Part shown: one piece after another, positions 19,096 through 27,876 of the stretch
Layout of the letters: every line of letters begins with the position of its first letter
Position numbering within the stretch: the stretch's first letter is position 1
Source of the DNA: Nitrospira sp.
GTDB taxonomy: Bacteria > Nitrospirota > Nitrospiria > Nitrospirales > Nitrospiraceae
Direction of reading: 5' to 3'
DNA: 64,000 nt
Assembly (NCBI GenBank): GCA_031315995.1
Contig: JALDRG010000002.1
Span: 372,001-436,000 of the forward strand
The notes under the pieces: model-generated
Seen by the model: only the letters and a program-made list of their open reading frames with translations
Told to the model about the DNA's origin: nothing
The model's database searches: none
Program-made: the position numbers and the translations under genes

Positions 19096-20142
19096 ATGAT
19101 CGACGTACAAGGTTATGCCGCGCTCAACGCCACATCCCCGCTCGCGCCGTTCAGCTTTTCACGCCGTGCCGTGGGCAGGCAGGATGTGCTGATCACTATC
19201 CAGTACTGCGGGATCTGCCATTCGGATGTGCACCAGGCACGGGATGAATGGGGCGGGTCACTCTTTCCTATGGTGCCCGGACATGAAATCGTCGGGACGG
19301 TCGAAAAGGTCGGCGCGGCGGTCAAAAACTTCAAGGTCGGACAGATGGTCGGGGTCGGCTGCTTTGTCGATTCCTGCCGGACATGCGCCTCGTGCAAGAA
19401 AGGCCTGGAACAGTATTGCGACGGCCATCTCGCCTTCACTTACAACGGCAAGGAGCGGGACGGCGTCACACCCACCTACGGCGGATATTCCACCAAGGTC
19501 GTCGTCGATCAACGCTATGTCCTGCGGATTCCTAAACGGTTGCGCCCCGAGGAAGCGGCGCCGCTCTTGTGCGCCGGCATCACCACCTACTCTCCGTTGC
19601 GGCATTGGAGGGTCGGCAAGAAACATCGACTCGCCGTGGTCGGCCTGGGCGGCCTTGGACACATGGCGGTGAAAATCGGCAAGGCCCTCGGCGCCCACGT
19701 GACTGTCCTGAGCCACTCCGACAAGAAACAAGCCGATGCGAAGCGGCTGGGCGCACAGGCCTATTACTCTACCGCGAAGCCTGACACCATGACTCAACTG
19801 AGCCAGCGATTCGACTTCATTATGGACACCGTCTCGGCGCCCCATGACTTGAATGCTTATCTGGAATTGCTGAAGACGGATGGCACAATGATCCTCGTCG
19901 GAGCTCCCGACAAACCCGCACAACTCGGAGCGTTTCCCCTGATCATGCGCCGGCGCCGCTTGGTTGGATCACTGATCGGCGGCATCAAGGAAACCCAGGA
20001 GATGCTCGACTTCTGCGGCAAACACAAGCTCGGGGCCGACGTCGAAGTCATTCCTATCCAACAGGTCAACGCTGCCTACGACCGCCTCGTCCGCGGCGAC
20101 GTGCGTTATCGCTTCGTGATCGATATGACATCGCTGAAATAA
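19096..20142 (+). CDS. Zinc-dependent NAD(P) alcohol dehydrogenase (cinnamyl/YahK type)
   Basis: Medium-chain dehydrogenase of 348 aa reducing aldehydes with NAD(P)H in the cytosol. Catalytic zinc ligands are seen in YCGICHSDVH and PGHEIVGTVEKVG. The structural zinc lobe is CRTCASCKKGLEQYC. The nucleotide-binding motif is VGLGGLGHMAVKI around residue 182-194. Overall it resembles the YahK/AdhC group of broad aldehyde reductases. AAGGA precedes the ATG. No pathway partner is adjacent, so the physiological substrate stays open (aldehyde detoxification is likely). Confidence 0.9.
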   Translation: MIDVQGYAALNATSPLAPFSFSRRAVGRQDVLITIQYCGICHSDVHQARDEWGGSLFPMVPGHEIVGTVEKVGAAVKNFKVGQMVGVGCFVDSCRTCASCKKGLEQYCDGHLAFTYNGKERDGVTPTYGGYSTKVVVDQRYVLRIPKRLRPEEAAPLLCAGITTYSPLRHWRVGKKHRLAVVGLGGLGHMAVKIGKALGAHVTVLSHSDKKQADAKRLGAQAYYSTAKPDTMTQLSQRFDFIMDTVSAPHDLNAYLELLKTDGTMILVGAPDKPAQLGAFPLIMRRRRLVGSLIGGIKETQEMLDFCGKHKLGADVEVIPIQQVNAAYDRLVRGDVRYRFVIDMTSLK

Positions 20143-20233
20143 ATCTCCTATCGCCCGGTACGAAGACTCCTCCTCCTGACATAGGCTGAACTGATCGGCC
20201 TCCTCCTGCGTGCAGCGTCTTACCCGCCCAGCC

Positions 20234-21604
20234 CTATCTCTTCCCCATGTTCGCCAGCTCCTCCAAATAATGGACGAAGGCTTTCATGCCCCCGGCGGCC
20301 TGGCCCCAGTCGAAGTACTCATTGGGCGCGTGATAGCCATGCTCGGGCAGGCTGAGCCCCATGAAAAGAATCGGAACTTTCCAGGCCTTCTGCATCGTGA
20401 CCACGGCGCCGATCGAGCCGCCCTCGCGGATAAAGGCCGGCTCTTTGCCAAATCCCGCCTTCACCGCACGCTTCACCGCCTCAACATAGGGTCCGTCGAA
20501 GACGCCGCGGAACGGATGCAGCATCCCCTCGCGTTCGACCTTCACATCGGGATTCAGTTTTGCGACGTACTTGTTCAACAGCGCGAAGGCTGTCTCCGGG
20601 GTTTGGTTCGGCACGAGCCTCATACTGACCTTCAGCTCCCCATGGCCGGGCACCACCGTCTTCACACCCGGCCCGTGATAACCGCCGGTCAGGCCATGGA
20701 CTTCGAACGTCGGCGCCGCCCAAATCCGTCGCATGACCTCCGCCGGATCCTGCGTGCGAAGCGTCTTGAATCCATAGGCCTGTTTGAAACGATTCACCTT
20801 GAAGCCCGACTTGAGAAAACTCTTGATCTCTGCCTTGGAGGGCTCGATGACATCGTCGTAGAACCCCGGAATCTTCACCCTCCCGGTCTTCGCATCCACA
20901 CAGCCATGGACGATGTCCATCAACTCGGCCAGCGGGTTACGCGCCGCGCCGCCGGTCACACCGGAATGAGCATCCTTGGATCCGGTGCGCAGAACCAAGC
21001 GCGCGCCGAGCAACCCGCGCAACCCATAAGGCATCGCAGGCTGTGTCTTCGACAACCAGATTGTATCTGAAATCACCACCGAGTCCGGACGAGGAATGGC
21101 CGCGCGATGCTTGAGCGCGGCCGCAAAACTGGGACTGCCGTTTTCTTCTTCCAGCTCCCACAGAAACCGCACATTGATCGGCACGCCCTGCTCGATCGCA
21201 TACCGCGCGCCAAACAACGCCGCCAAGGCAGGGCCCTTGTCGTCCGTCGCCCCCCGCCCCCGGTAGAGACCATGATCGTTCTGAAACGCGAAAGGCGCCT
21301 GCCTCCATTCAGGCTCCTGCGCAGGCTGCACATCCATATGATTGTAGATCGTGACGGTCGGATACTTCGGATCACTCGTCCATCCACCTGACACGACCGG
21401 GTACCCCGGGGTCTCGACGATGTGCGTCTCCGCCCCGGCGGCCCGCAGATATTGCGCCGCCAATTCCGCCATCCGGCGCACATCCGCCGCATGCCGAGGA
21501 TCCATGCTGATAGAGGGAATTTCCACCGCTTGGCCAAGCATGTCTTCGTAGCGCGGGCGAACCTCGTTGATGTAGCTATCTAACTGTCGCTGCAAGTCGC
21601 TCAT
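20234..21604 (-). CDS. M20-family metallopeptidase (dipeptidase type)
   Basis: Cytosolic di-zinc peptidase of 456 aa. Metal and catalytic residues appear in VTIYNHMDVQPAQ (His and Asp), GRGATDDKGPALA (bridging Asp), ELEEENGSPSF (general base and ligand Glu) and the late GGSIGAV and PEHGYHAPNEYFDW (His ligand). The chosen start has GGGAGGCAC upstream. The frame is open to 21790, but that extension is basic and hydrophobic and overlaps the divergent gene. It is related to the M20 dipeptidases annotated as Cys-Gly or beta-Ala-His dipeptidase-like; substrate not determined. Confidence 0.9.
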   Translation of the reverse strand: MSDLQRQLDSYINEVRPRYEDMLGQAVEIPSISMDPRHAADVRRMAELAAQYLRAAGAETHIVETPGYPVVSGGWTSDPKYPTVTIYNHMDVQPAQEPEWRQAPFAFQNDHGLYRGRGATDDKGPALAALFGARYAIEQGVPINVRFLWELEEENGSPSFAAALKHRAAIPRPDSVVISDTIWLSKTQPAMPYGLRGLLGARLVLRTGSKDAHSGVTGGAARNPLAELMDIVHGCVDAKTGRVKIPGFYDDVIEPSKAEIKSFLKSGFKVNRFKQAYGFKTLRTQDPAEVMRRIWAAPTFEVHGLTGGYHGPGVKTVVPGHGELKVSMRLVPNQTPETAFALLNKYVAKLNPDVKVEREGMLHPFRGVFDGPYVEAVKRAVKAGFGKEPAFIREGGSIGAVVTMQKAWKVPILFMGLSLPEHGYHAPNEYFDWGQAAGGMKAFVHYLEELANMGKR

Positions 21605-21692
21605 CGGCGTGCCTCCCTGTGCTCGCCGGCGATTATATCGACTCGCAGTGCGAAAGCCTACGAGGGCGAGGATCGACCCAAAGAATGGTAGA

Positions 21693-22181
21693 ATGCACCC
21701 GATGAGCGACGATGCCTCCCACGCGGCGCGATACCTTTGGATAGGGCTGCTCTCCTGCATGACACTGCTCGTGCTTGCCGAGACCGGCATGGTCTCCGCT
21801 CAAGAAGCCGTCACCGTGCAAGAGATCCTGGCCGATCCCGCGCTGTTCCACTTGCGGCAAATCACACTGCGCGGCACCGTACGCAACGTCCAGGCCCTTG
21901 ATCCCTACGAAATCCCGGCCGGTTCTACCTGCTACGGGGGCTACCTCTTCATTCTGGAAGATGACACGGCCACGCTGCCCGTCGCCGTCCCGGGGCTCTG
22001 CGGGGTGCCGATGGTGAAGGACCCCGATGTAGAAGACGGGGCGCGCGTAACGGTAGACGCCACGGTTCAAGCTCCCAGCCACGGAGGATACGCTTTGAGC
22101 TTCAAAGGCGGAAAAATCGCGATGGATCAAGAGGGCGTCGTGCAGGCAATTGCCAACCGGATTACTCCGCTGGTGGAATAA
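21693..22181 (+). CDS. Exported OB-fold-like protein (162 aa)
   Basis: Not a named family. A signal-like segment (RYLWIGLLSCMTLLVLAETGMVSA) precedes a mature region whose ALFHLRQITLRGTVRNVQ opening resembles periplasmic OB-fold proteins. A CYGGYLF...CGVP cysteine pair could form a disulfide, and VTVDATVQ and a lysine-rich strand follow. The start may instead be the ATG at 21702. The next gene begins three bases after the stop, so the two are probably co-transcribed. A ligand-binding role is speculative. Confidence 0.6.
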   Translation: MHPMSDDASHAARYLWIGLLSCMTLLVLAETGMVSAQEAVTVQEILADPALFHLRQITLRGTVRNVQALDPYEIPAGSTCYGGYLFILEDDTATLPVAVPGLCGVPMVKDPDVEDGARVTVDATVQAPSHGGYALSFKGGKIAMDQEGVVQAIANRITPLVE

Positions 22182-22184
22182 CTG

Positions 22185-23135
22185 ATGGCATCTCCTCCCT
22201 CTGAACATTCCCCGACTCTCGCCATTCCCTCCGATACGCGCGTGGGCTGGATCGGCACCGGCGTGATGGGAGCACCCATGTGCCGGCATCTCCAAACCGC
22301 GAACTATCGGCTCACCCTCTACACCCGAAATCGCAGCAAGGCTTCCACGATGCTCGCCAAGGGGGCCACCTGGGCGGAGTCTCCCCGTGGAGTAGCCGAG
22401 CAGGCAGACGTGGTTGTCACCATGGTGGGATTCCCCCAAGATGTGCGCGAGGTGTACTTCGGCGAGCAGGGTGTGCTGGCCGGGACACGTCCGGGCATGG
22501 TGCTGGTCGATATGACCACCACCGAGCCGTCGCTGGCGCAGGACATCGCCGTGGCGGCTCACTTACGCGGGGCATTTGCCGTCGACGCGCCGGTCTCCGG
22601 CGGCGATGTCGGCGCGCGGAACGCCACCCTCTCGATTATGATCGGAGGCGCGACCAGAGCCGTCCAATCGGTCATGCCGCTGCTTGAATGTCTCGGCAAG
22701 AACATCGTGCACCAGGGCGATCCCGGCACGGGGCAACATGCCAAACTCTGCAACCAAATCGTCATCGCGGGCACGATGATCGGCGTCTGCGAGAGTCTGC
22801 TGTATGGCGCTCAGGCGGGACTCGACCTCGATCGGATGTTGCAGTCCATTCGCGGCGGCGCCGCAGCCTGTTGGACGCTCGATAATCTGGCGCCCCGGAT
22901 GCTGGCCCGCAATTTCGATCCGGGATTCTTCGTCGAACACTTCATCAAAGATATGGGCATTGCGCTGGAAGAAGCCCGGCGACGGCAGCTCACCTTGCCC
23001 GGACTGACCCTCGCACATCAGCTCTATGAAAAGGTCCAGTCACTCGGCCATGGCCGATCCGGCACACATGCCCTGATGCTGGCACTCGAAGATCTGTCGC
23101 ACATCGATTCGGCTCCATCGCCGGCTTCAACGTAA
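22185..23135 (+). CDS. NAD(P)-dependent beta-hydroxyacid dehydrogenase
   Basis: 316 aa enzyme of the 3-hydroxyisobutyrate dehydrogenase / tartronate semialdehyde reductase family. The N-terminal Rossmann motif is GWIGTGVMGAPMCRHL (about residues 22-37), VDAPVSGGDVGA is the substrate-binding DxPVSGG box, and GTGQHAKLCNQI carries the catalytic Lys. The C-terminal helical domain includes FFVEHFIKDMGIALEEA. The gene lies three bases after the OB-like gene and 13 bases before a lipoprotein, so a three-gene transcription unit is likely, although the products have no obvious shared pathway. Confidence 0.9.
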   Translation: MASPPSEHSPTLAIPSDTRVGWIGTGVMGAPMCRHLQTANYRLTLYTRNRSKASTMLAKGATWAESPRGVAEQADVVVTMVGFPQDVREVYFGEQGVLAGTRPGMVLVDMTTTEPSLAQDIAVAAHLRGAFAVDAPVSGGDVGARNATLSIMIGGATRAVQSVMPLLECLGKNIVHQGDPGTGQHAKLCNQIVIAGTMIGVCESLLYGAQAGLDLDRMLQSIRGGAAACWTLDNLAPRMLARNFDPGFFVEHFIKDMGIALEEARRRQLTLPGLTLAHQLYEKVQSLGHGRSGTHALMLALEDLSHIDSAPSPAST

Positions 23136-23148
23136 CCACAGGAGCTGT

Positions 23149-23880
23149 ATGAAAACAGTCCCTCTGCGCATCCTCTTGGCTCTCCTGCTGATAGTGACCA
23201 TCTCCGCCTGCACCGGCAGTCGCGGACTCAACCGTCAGATTCTGCAGGAGTCGTTTCACGACCATCCCGACGTGGTCACCGACCGCGATATTGCGGACAC
23301 CCTGGCCTTACAAGCCCGCTTGCCGACGCCGTATCGTCTGGCAGTCTTTTTCAAACACAAGGATTTTCCGAGCCGGCCGGCGCTGCAACGGGTCGACTGG
23401 GGCAGCGCGGACGCCGACCGTGTGCAACGGGCGCTCGCACCGGTGCGAGAAGAGGGCATCCTCGCACAGAGTTTCCTGCTGGCCAATTCCACGGTGCAAG
23501 GCACCACCTTTGGTGACATTCGTCTGGCCGCCGCCCGATACAACGCCGACGCGATCCTCGTCATCGACGGAGCGGCCGCCTGCGAGCGGTACAACAATGG
23601 TCATGCCTGGTGGTATGCCACCGGAATCGGGGCCTACTTCGCCCACGGCACCGAAAGTCATGCGCTGTTCATGATGGAAGGCACGTTGTGGGATGTTCGG
23701 ACAGGTTATCTGTATGGCACCCAAACGGCGGAAGGGGAAACGACACTCATCGGCCCGGCGCCCTCGCTTGAAGACAAGGCCGCGATTGCCGAAGCCAAGG
23801 ACGTGGCCATGGAACGATTCGGCAAAGAACTCGCAGGGATGCTGCGGCTCGTACGGGAAAAACAACGCGTTTCAAACTGA
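23149..23880 (+). CDS. Lipoprotein of unknown function (243 aa)
   Basis: AGGAG upstream supports the start. The signal peptide (LLALLLIVTISAC) ends in a lipobox, with Cys at about residue 21. The mature chain contains YRLAVFFKHKDF, a conserved-looking ADAILVIDGAAACERY and a segment on TLWDVRTGYLYGTQTAEGE, resembling the group of bacterial lipoproteins that report on stress or envelope state (the GNA1162/CsgG-like style of strand order), but the similarity is too weak to name. Final gene of the 21.7-23.9 kb unit. Confidence 0.65.
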   Translation: MKTVPLRILLALLLIVTISACTGSRGLNRQILQESFHDHPDVVTDRDIADTLALQARLPTPYRLAVFFKHKDFPSRPALQRVDWGSADADRVQRALAPVREEGILAQSFLLANSTVQGTTFGDIRLAAARYNADAILVIDGAAACERYNNGHAWWYATGIGAYFAHGTESHALFMMEGTLWDVRTGYLYGTQTAEGETTLIGPAPSLEDKAAIAEAKDVAMERFGKELAGMLRLVREKQRVSN

Positions 23881-23938
23881 CCGCCTACACGGCGTTCACA
23901 ATGGCGCTCGGACGGGTCCGCAGTGAGCGAGAGGCTGA

Positions 23939-23960
23939 GACGTACTCTCGGTCGTACGTC
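23939..23960. repeat. Hairpin between convergent genes
   Basis: GACGTAC (23939-23945) and GTACGTC (23954-23960) are perfect arms with an eight-base loop. The hairpin lies in a 120 bp stretch (23881-24000) between a plus-strand lipoprotein and a minus-strand porin, and no T-tract follows. The surrounding sequence, rich in GAGCGA/GAACGA units, resembles intergenic repeats I recall from Nitrospira genomes, but only one copy occurs here. Confidence 0.4.
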
Positions 23961-24000
23961 GAGCGCATGAGCGAAACGAGAACGACGCCCGAAGTCATTT

Positions 24001-25203
24001 TCAGCGCCCGCTGTCGAAGGTCCAGAGAACGCCCAGCAATACCAGATGCTGGTTCGGAGTCAGACTGATCACACCAGGCTGGAGTGCTCCTCGACTGAAA
24101 AATCCGCCCCCGGCCCCCGTCGATTCATCCCATCTGTGTTCAAGCCGCAGGATCGTGTCCGTCCGCTTGCAGGAAATCCGATATTCAACCGTCGAGGTAA
24201 CTGCCTTGACGAATTGTTCCGAGCCGGTCCAGCGACCATTCCGATCCCAATAGAACTCCGGCCGAACCGCCAAAGTCCAGGGTCCCGTCACATGCCACCG
24301 CGCCACCACGTTCCCGCCCGTGACGAACGCTCGTGGATGTCCTGGACGATCGGCCATGTTCTCAGTCCCGATATCGTACGACGCTGCAACAGTGAGGCGG
24401 TCCCCTTTCCATTCCGCGATGTGATTGGCGTAGAACCGCCAAAACTGCAGGCCGGTGTTGGTCTGGTCCGGCCCTCCATACAATGTTTGCGTCAACGTGA
24501 GCCTCGGGGTGGCTTGGTAGGACCATCGAGTGCCGTAGGAAGGTTGATTGTTGGTATAAGCCAGATGGGCGTAGCGGTTGATCACAAACGCTGCCACCTC
24601 AAGATTCGTACTGATCTGATACGCTGCTTTGATCCCGAACATCATGTAGGGCGTATTGTCTGCCAACCACGATCGCGTATAGTTGGCATTATTCGGGCCG
24701 TTTGCGTAGAGAGACTCGTAACCGATCAAGCTCTCGAAAAGTCCTGCCGTAAGTGTGAGTTTTTCTCCCGGGACCAAATATGAGATGTTCGCGCTATGAA
24801 TGTGCCGCAGTGTATCGGCTCCGCTCACCTCCCGTTCGCCCTGTAAAAACGCGAACCGTTCTGAATCGTATCCCCCCTGAATCCCAAGCTCCATGCCCCA
24901 ACGCGAAGATTTGACGGCGTCTTTTTTAACGTAGACATAGGCCATATTCGGCGCGAATTCGTTATGGCGGGCCGCGGTCGCACGATTGCGCCACAGATGG
25001 TTTTCCGGAAAATTGAAATTGAGGATATAGCCGACATCGAGATAGGCACCGTAATGCCAGAGCCTGGCCTCATTGCCCGTCTGCGTCGTGGAATCCGGCA
25101 CGGAGATGACTTCAGCAGCGGAGGCCGGTGCGATCAACGCCCAAAAGAGTATCACCCACCCGATGCGGATCGTCCAACAACGCAGGACCTTCTGCAGAGC
25201 CAT
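24001..25203 (-). CDS. Outer-membrane beta-barrel porin, BBP2/OmpL-like (400 aa)
   Basis: A signal peptide (RIGWVILFWALIAPASA) is followed by a chain of amphipathic beta strands. HYGAYLDVGYILNFNFPENH opens the barrel, GMELGIQGGYDSERF and LTAGLFESLIGYESLY follow, and it closes with LLGVLWTFDSGR, an aromatic-rich C-terminal strand. NANYTRSWLADNTPY matches what I recall of the BBP2 (OmpL-like porin-2) family. The start is uncertain: ATG codons lie at 25239 and 25260 as well. Probable passive channel; solute unknown. Confidence 0.75.
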   Translation of the reverse strand: MALQKVLRCWTIRIGWVILFWALIAPASAAEVISVPDSTTQTGNEARLWHYGAYLDVGYILNFNFPENHLWRNRATAARHNEFAPNMAYVYVKKDAVKSSRWGMELGIQGGYDSERFAFLQGEREVSGADTLRHIHSANISYLVPGEKLTLTAGLFESLIGYESLYANGPNNANYTRSWLADNTPYMMFGIKAAYQISTNLEVAAFVINRYAHLAYTNNQPSYGTRWSYQATPRLTLTQTLYGGPDQTNTGLQFWRFYANHIAEWKGDRLTVAASYDIGTENMADRPGHPRAFVTGGNVVARWHVTGPWTLAVRPEFYWDRNGRWTGSEQFVKAVTSTVEYRISCKRTDTILRLEHRWDESTGAGGGFFSRGALQPGVISLTPNQHLVLLGVLWTFDSGR

Positions 25204-25626
25204 GGCGGCATGTTCACACGGAGATCCAGGACGCGTCATCTCAGGCTCACCGGTCGACACTCTGTCATGCTCCAGCTAATCCCTCGCCGAGCATCCTCCG
25301 GAAAAACTCGTTTTGCGCGCCATAGGCCGCGATGAGTTGACGGGCATGACGGTCTCAGAACGGGCCGTCCGGCACCGCCGCAACAAAGTCCGGAACGTGG
25401 CCCATCGTGAGTATGGATGTAGGGCGGACGGATTGCATGCGTAGCAACCATCGGTGCCACGGGACGATGTTCGCCCTCGTGCCGAATCCTATACAAGGCC
25501 GTGAAGAAGACGATCGATTGGAACCCCTTAGGAAGGTGCTGGTCGGAATGGCGAAGAGCATCGGCGAAGCATGAGCCGGTTGCCTGGAACAAGATCAACT
25601 GTGGACAGGCGCGAGATCGCAACGCG
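25204..25626. other. Intergenic region, about 420 bp
   Basis: Minus-strand frames extend through here without codon-usage or family support. No structural RNA or convincing promoter was found. It probably holds the porin promoter and leader. Confidence 0.4.
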
Positions 25627-26109
25627 TTACTGGCGCACATCTCCCAACACACACCAGAGTCGGCGAGTGCCTGATTTTTGATCCGTGACTGGTTGGCCGG
25701 AGAAGAAACTCAATTGCCAGGCAACGATGTCGTCGGTGGGATGGGCTGTCGCCGTCCAATAGATGCCGGACTTGATATTGCGAAACGGATGACCAGGCGG
25801 GAGTGAGGGATCTTGCTGATCGGGATCGACCAGCGTCTTGATTTCATCGATACTGGGTGCGCGCCACCCCTTCTGTCCACCGACGGATTTCGTCGCGCAG
25901 CGTGCAACCGAGCGATCCCACACGTCGAACATGTAATCCGGTTCCTTCTCCCATACCAGACCGCTCACCGAATCTTTCACCGCCTCGCCGTCCAGGACCA
26001 ACACGAACCGCGGCGCCCCCTCCTCGGCCTGGGCCCGGCCAGGCGTGAAGCCGGTCCACAGTAAGATCAGGCAAGCAGCGCTTCGGCAGAGCGACGACCA
26101 GATCGGCAT
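25627..26109 (-). CDS. Exported DUF1566-type protein (160 aa)
   Basis: Signal peptide (SAACLILLWTGFTPGRAQA), then a single domain of the DUF1566/Lcl-C group. Family hallmarks visible are VKDSVSGLVWEKEP at the start, GWRAPSIDEIKTLVD in the middle (the WRLPTxxEL motif) and IYWTATAHPTDDIVAW followed by RRLWCVLG at the end. These domains occur in secreted or surface proteins, often with C-type-lectin-like folds; biochemical function is unknown. Stands alone on the minus strand. Confidence 0.75.
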   Translation of the reverse strand: MPIWSSLCRSAACLILLWTGFTPGRAQAEEGAPRFVLVLDGEAVKDSVSGLVWEKEPDYMFDVWDRSVARCATKSVGGQKGWRAPSIDEIKTLVDPDQQDPSLPPGHPFRNIKSGIYWTATAHPTDDIVAWQLSFFSGQPVTDQKSGTRRLWCVLGDVRQ

Positions 26110-26170
26110 AGTCCGGCAGTGTGCCCGATGTGTCGGGGCTTTTCAAGGATGGACTCGGGGAAGACCGTGA

Positions 26171-26899
26171 CTACCAATCCAGACGCCGATATTGTCGATG
26201 GAGAAGCATCGCGCCCCAAACCAGCGCGAGCACCATCAACCCCGTCCCGATCCCGTAAGACAACTTCGCCAGACCGTGGTCATACTCCAACCAACCAAGC
26301 ATGGTGAGCAGATTGTTCCAATCATGCGCATCGACTTCCTTACCGGTGAATCCGCCGAGCAGCAGAAGGTCCATCGCGCGGGCGTCGTTGATGTAGGGCG
26401 CCACATCCATGAAGTTTTCAGCCGTCCACCACAGCGCGACCGATCCCCCGAAAGGATCGCGGGTGTTGATGAGAAAGGTGCCGAGGCACACCAGCGGCAT
26501 GAGGATCTGTCCGAGACTGCCGCCGAGGATGGTCATGAATCGCCCGAATGGAATGAACAGCAGATGGCCCGCTTCATGGAACGGCAGGTTCACCAAGTGT
26601 AAAAACGATTCGCCCGAGTAATTCGTGTCGAGGGGCGAGGTGATGAATCGCCAGCCCCACAGGGCCAGCAAGAGAAACACCAGCACCCGCCAGGCGAAGT
26701 GGAACGGATTGACCGACTCCTCCGTGGTGAGCAGCCAGTTCTCAGCGAACCTCCGCCCCGCTGATGGCTGGACCGGGTGGCGCGGCCGGAGGACCGGGAC
26801 AGGCCGTGGCGCCATGGCGATCTTGGCAAAAATAATACCGCAGCGCGCGCACTCTACTCGATCGTCGCCCTGTTCCCATCCGCACTTTGGACAATGCAT
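26171..26899 (-). CDS. Zinc-ribbon membrane protein with HExxH-like motif (242 aa)
   Basis: The N-terminus is a C4 zinc ribbon (CPKCGW...CARCGI, residues 3-21). About four hydrophobic segments follow, the second carrying LPFHEAGHLLFIPFG. HEAGH fits the HExxH metalloprotease box within a membrane helix, as in site-2 proteases. A canonical second motif (NxxPxxxLDGG) is absent; DAHDW or DARAMD may supply an acidic ligand. It starts three bases after the M50 gene, so the two HExxH membrane proteins are co-translated and may cooperate. It may be a non-canonical intramembrane protease or a catalytically dead relative. Confidence 0.65.
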   Translation of the reverse strand: MHCPKCGWEQGDDRVECARCGIIFAKIAMAPRPVPVLRPRHPVQPSAGRRFAENWLLTTEESVNPFHFAWRVLVFLLLALWGWRFITSPLDTNYSGESFLHLVNLPFHEAGHLLFIPFGRFMTILGGSLGQILMPLVCLGTFLINTRDPFGGSVALWWTAENFMDVAPYINDARAMDLLLLGGFTGKEVDAHDWNNLLTMLGWLEYDHGLAKLSYGIGTGLMVLALVWGAMLLHRQYRRLDW

Positions 26900-26902
26900 C
26901 GG

Positions 26903-27862
26903 TCAGCGCAAAATAAACGGCTCCCAGGAAAAGGTCAGGGCGAAGATGGCCAAGGCGATCCATCCGACCAGCACGCGAGTGCCGCCCAATTCACGATCAG
27001 GATTCAGGACCGGTGGATGGGCCAGCCCCATTATCCCGACAAGTCCCACCCATAAGAACCAGCCCTTCCATCCCAGCCATCCGAACAAGAGAAGAATCGG
27101 CACGAAGGCCACCGCCACGCTGCGTTGCCGCTCACCCCACAGCGCATAAGCGACATGGCCGCCATCGAGCTGACCGATCGGCAGAAGATTGAGCGAGGTG
27201 ATGAACAGTCCGAACCAGGCGGCAAACCCGATCGGATGGAGCACCACGTCTGCTGTGGGAGAGAGCGGACCGATCACTACCCACGATGCGAACTGCAGGA
27301 GGAGCGGCTCTCCCAGATGGATGCCATAGCCGGTTTGGATCGGCACCACCGTCGAGAGCCGGAGCCCAATCACCAAGGCAATCACCGCCACCACAAACCC
27401 GGCGATCGGCCCGGCGACTCCGATATCAAACAGGGCTCGGCGGTCGGTCAAGGGCGCTCGCATACGGATGATCGCCCCGAACGTGCCGACAAAATGCGGC
27501 AGCCCCGGCACAAAGAGCGGAAGCGACGTCGGCACGCCATGGAGACGAGACAAGAGGTAATGACCGAATTCATGCGTCACCAGAATGCCCAGGAGGGTGG
27601 CAGCAAACGGTATACCTCGCCACAACGAGCCGGGATCATCGATGAGAAAGTTCCAGGGGCCGACCAAAGGATTGGTGTTGGTTTGGTAGGCCCCAGCCCA
27701 GAGGACGGTAAACACGGTGAGCAGAAACAAGAGACCCGGAAGCACCAGCGCAGAGAACTGCGTGCGCTCCGCCTCACCCCATTCGTCTTCGTCGCTCTCG
27801 TCGGACGGGAGCGGCGCCAGCTCATTGGAAGACCGGTGCTGATCCGACTCATCACGGTGCAT
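26903..27862 (-). CDS. Site-2 protease family (M50) intramembrane metalloprotease
   Basis: A 319 aa polytopic membrane protein. ATLLGILVTHEFGHYLLSRL carries the HExxH zinc box in a helix, and LNLLPIGQLDGGHVAYAL gives the second conserved motif with the Asp ligand. The charged cytosolic N-terminus (DESDEDEWGEAERTQ) precedes the first membrane segment. There is no PDZ domain, so it resembles the compact S2P group found in cyanobacteria and plants (EGY-like) more than RseP. Substrate unknown. It sits between the XRE-metallo-hydrolase gene (14-base gap) and a second HExxH protein. Confidence 0.88.
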   Translation of the reverse strand: MHRDESDQHRSSNELAPLPSDESDEDEWGEAERTQFSALVLPGLLFLLTVFTVLWAGAYQTNTNPLVGPWNFLIDDPGSLWRGIPFAATLLGILVTHEFGHYLLSRLHGVPTSLPLFVPGLPHFVGTFGAIIRMRAPLTDRRALFDIGVAGPIAGFVVAVIALVIGLRLSTVVPIQTGYGIHLGEPLLLQFASWVVIGPLSPTADVVLHPIGFAAWFGLFITSLNLLPIGQLDGGHVAYALWGERQRSVAVAFVPILLLFGWLGWKGWFLWVGLVGIMGLAHPPVLNPDRELGGTRVLVGWIALAIFALTFSWEPFILR

Positions 27863-27876
27863 ACAGGCCCCCAGCG

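Noticed and set aside
25236-25652. 138-codon minus-strand frame between the porin and DUF1566 genes
   Set aside because: Overlaps both neighbours' ends, has no ribosome binding site and no recognisable sequence.
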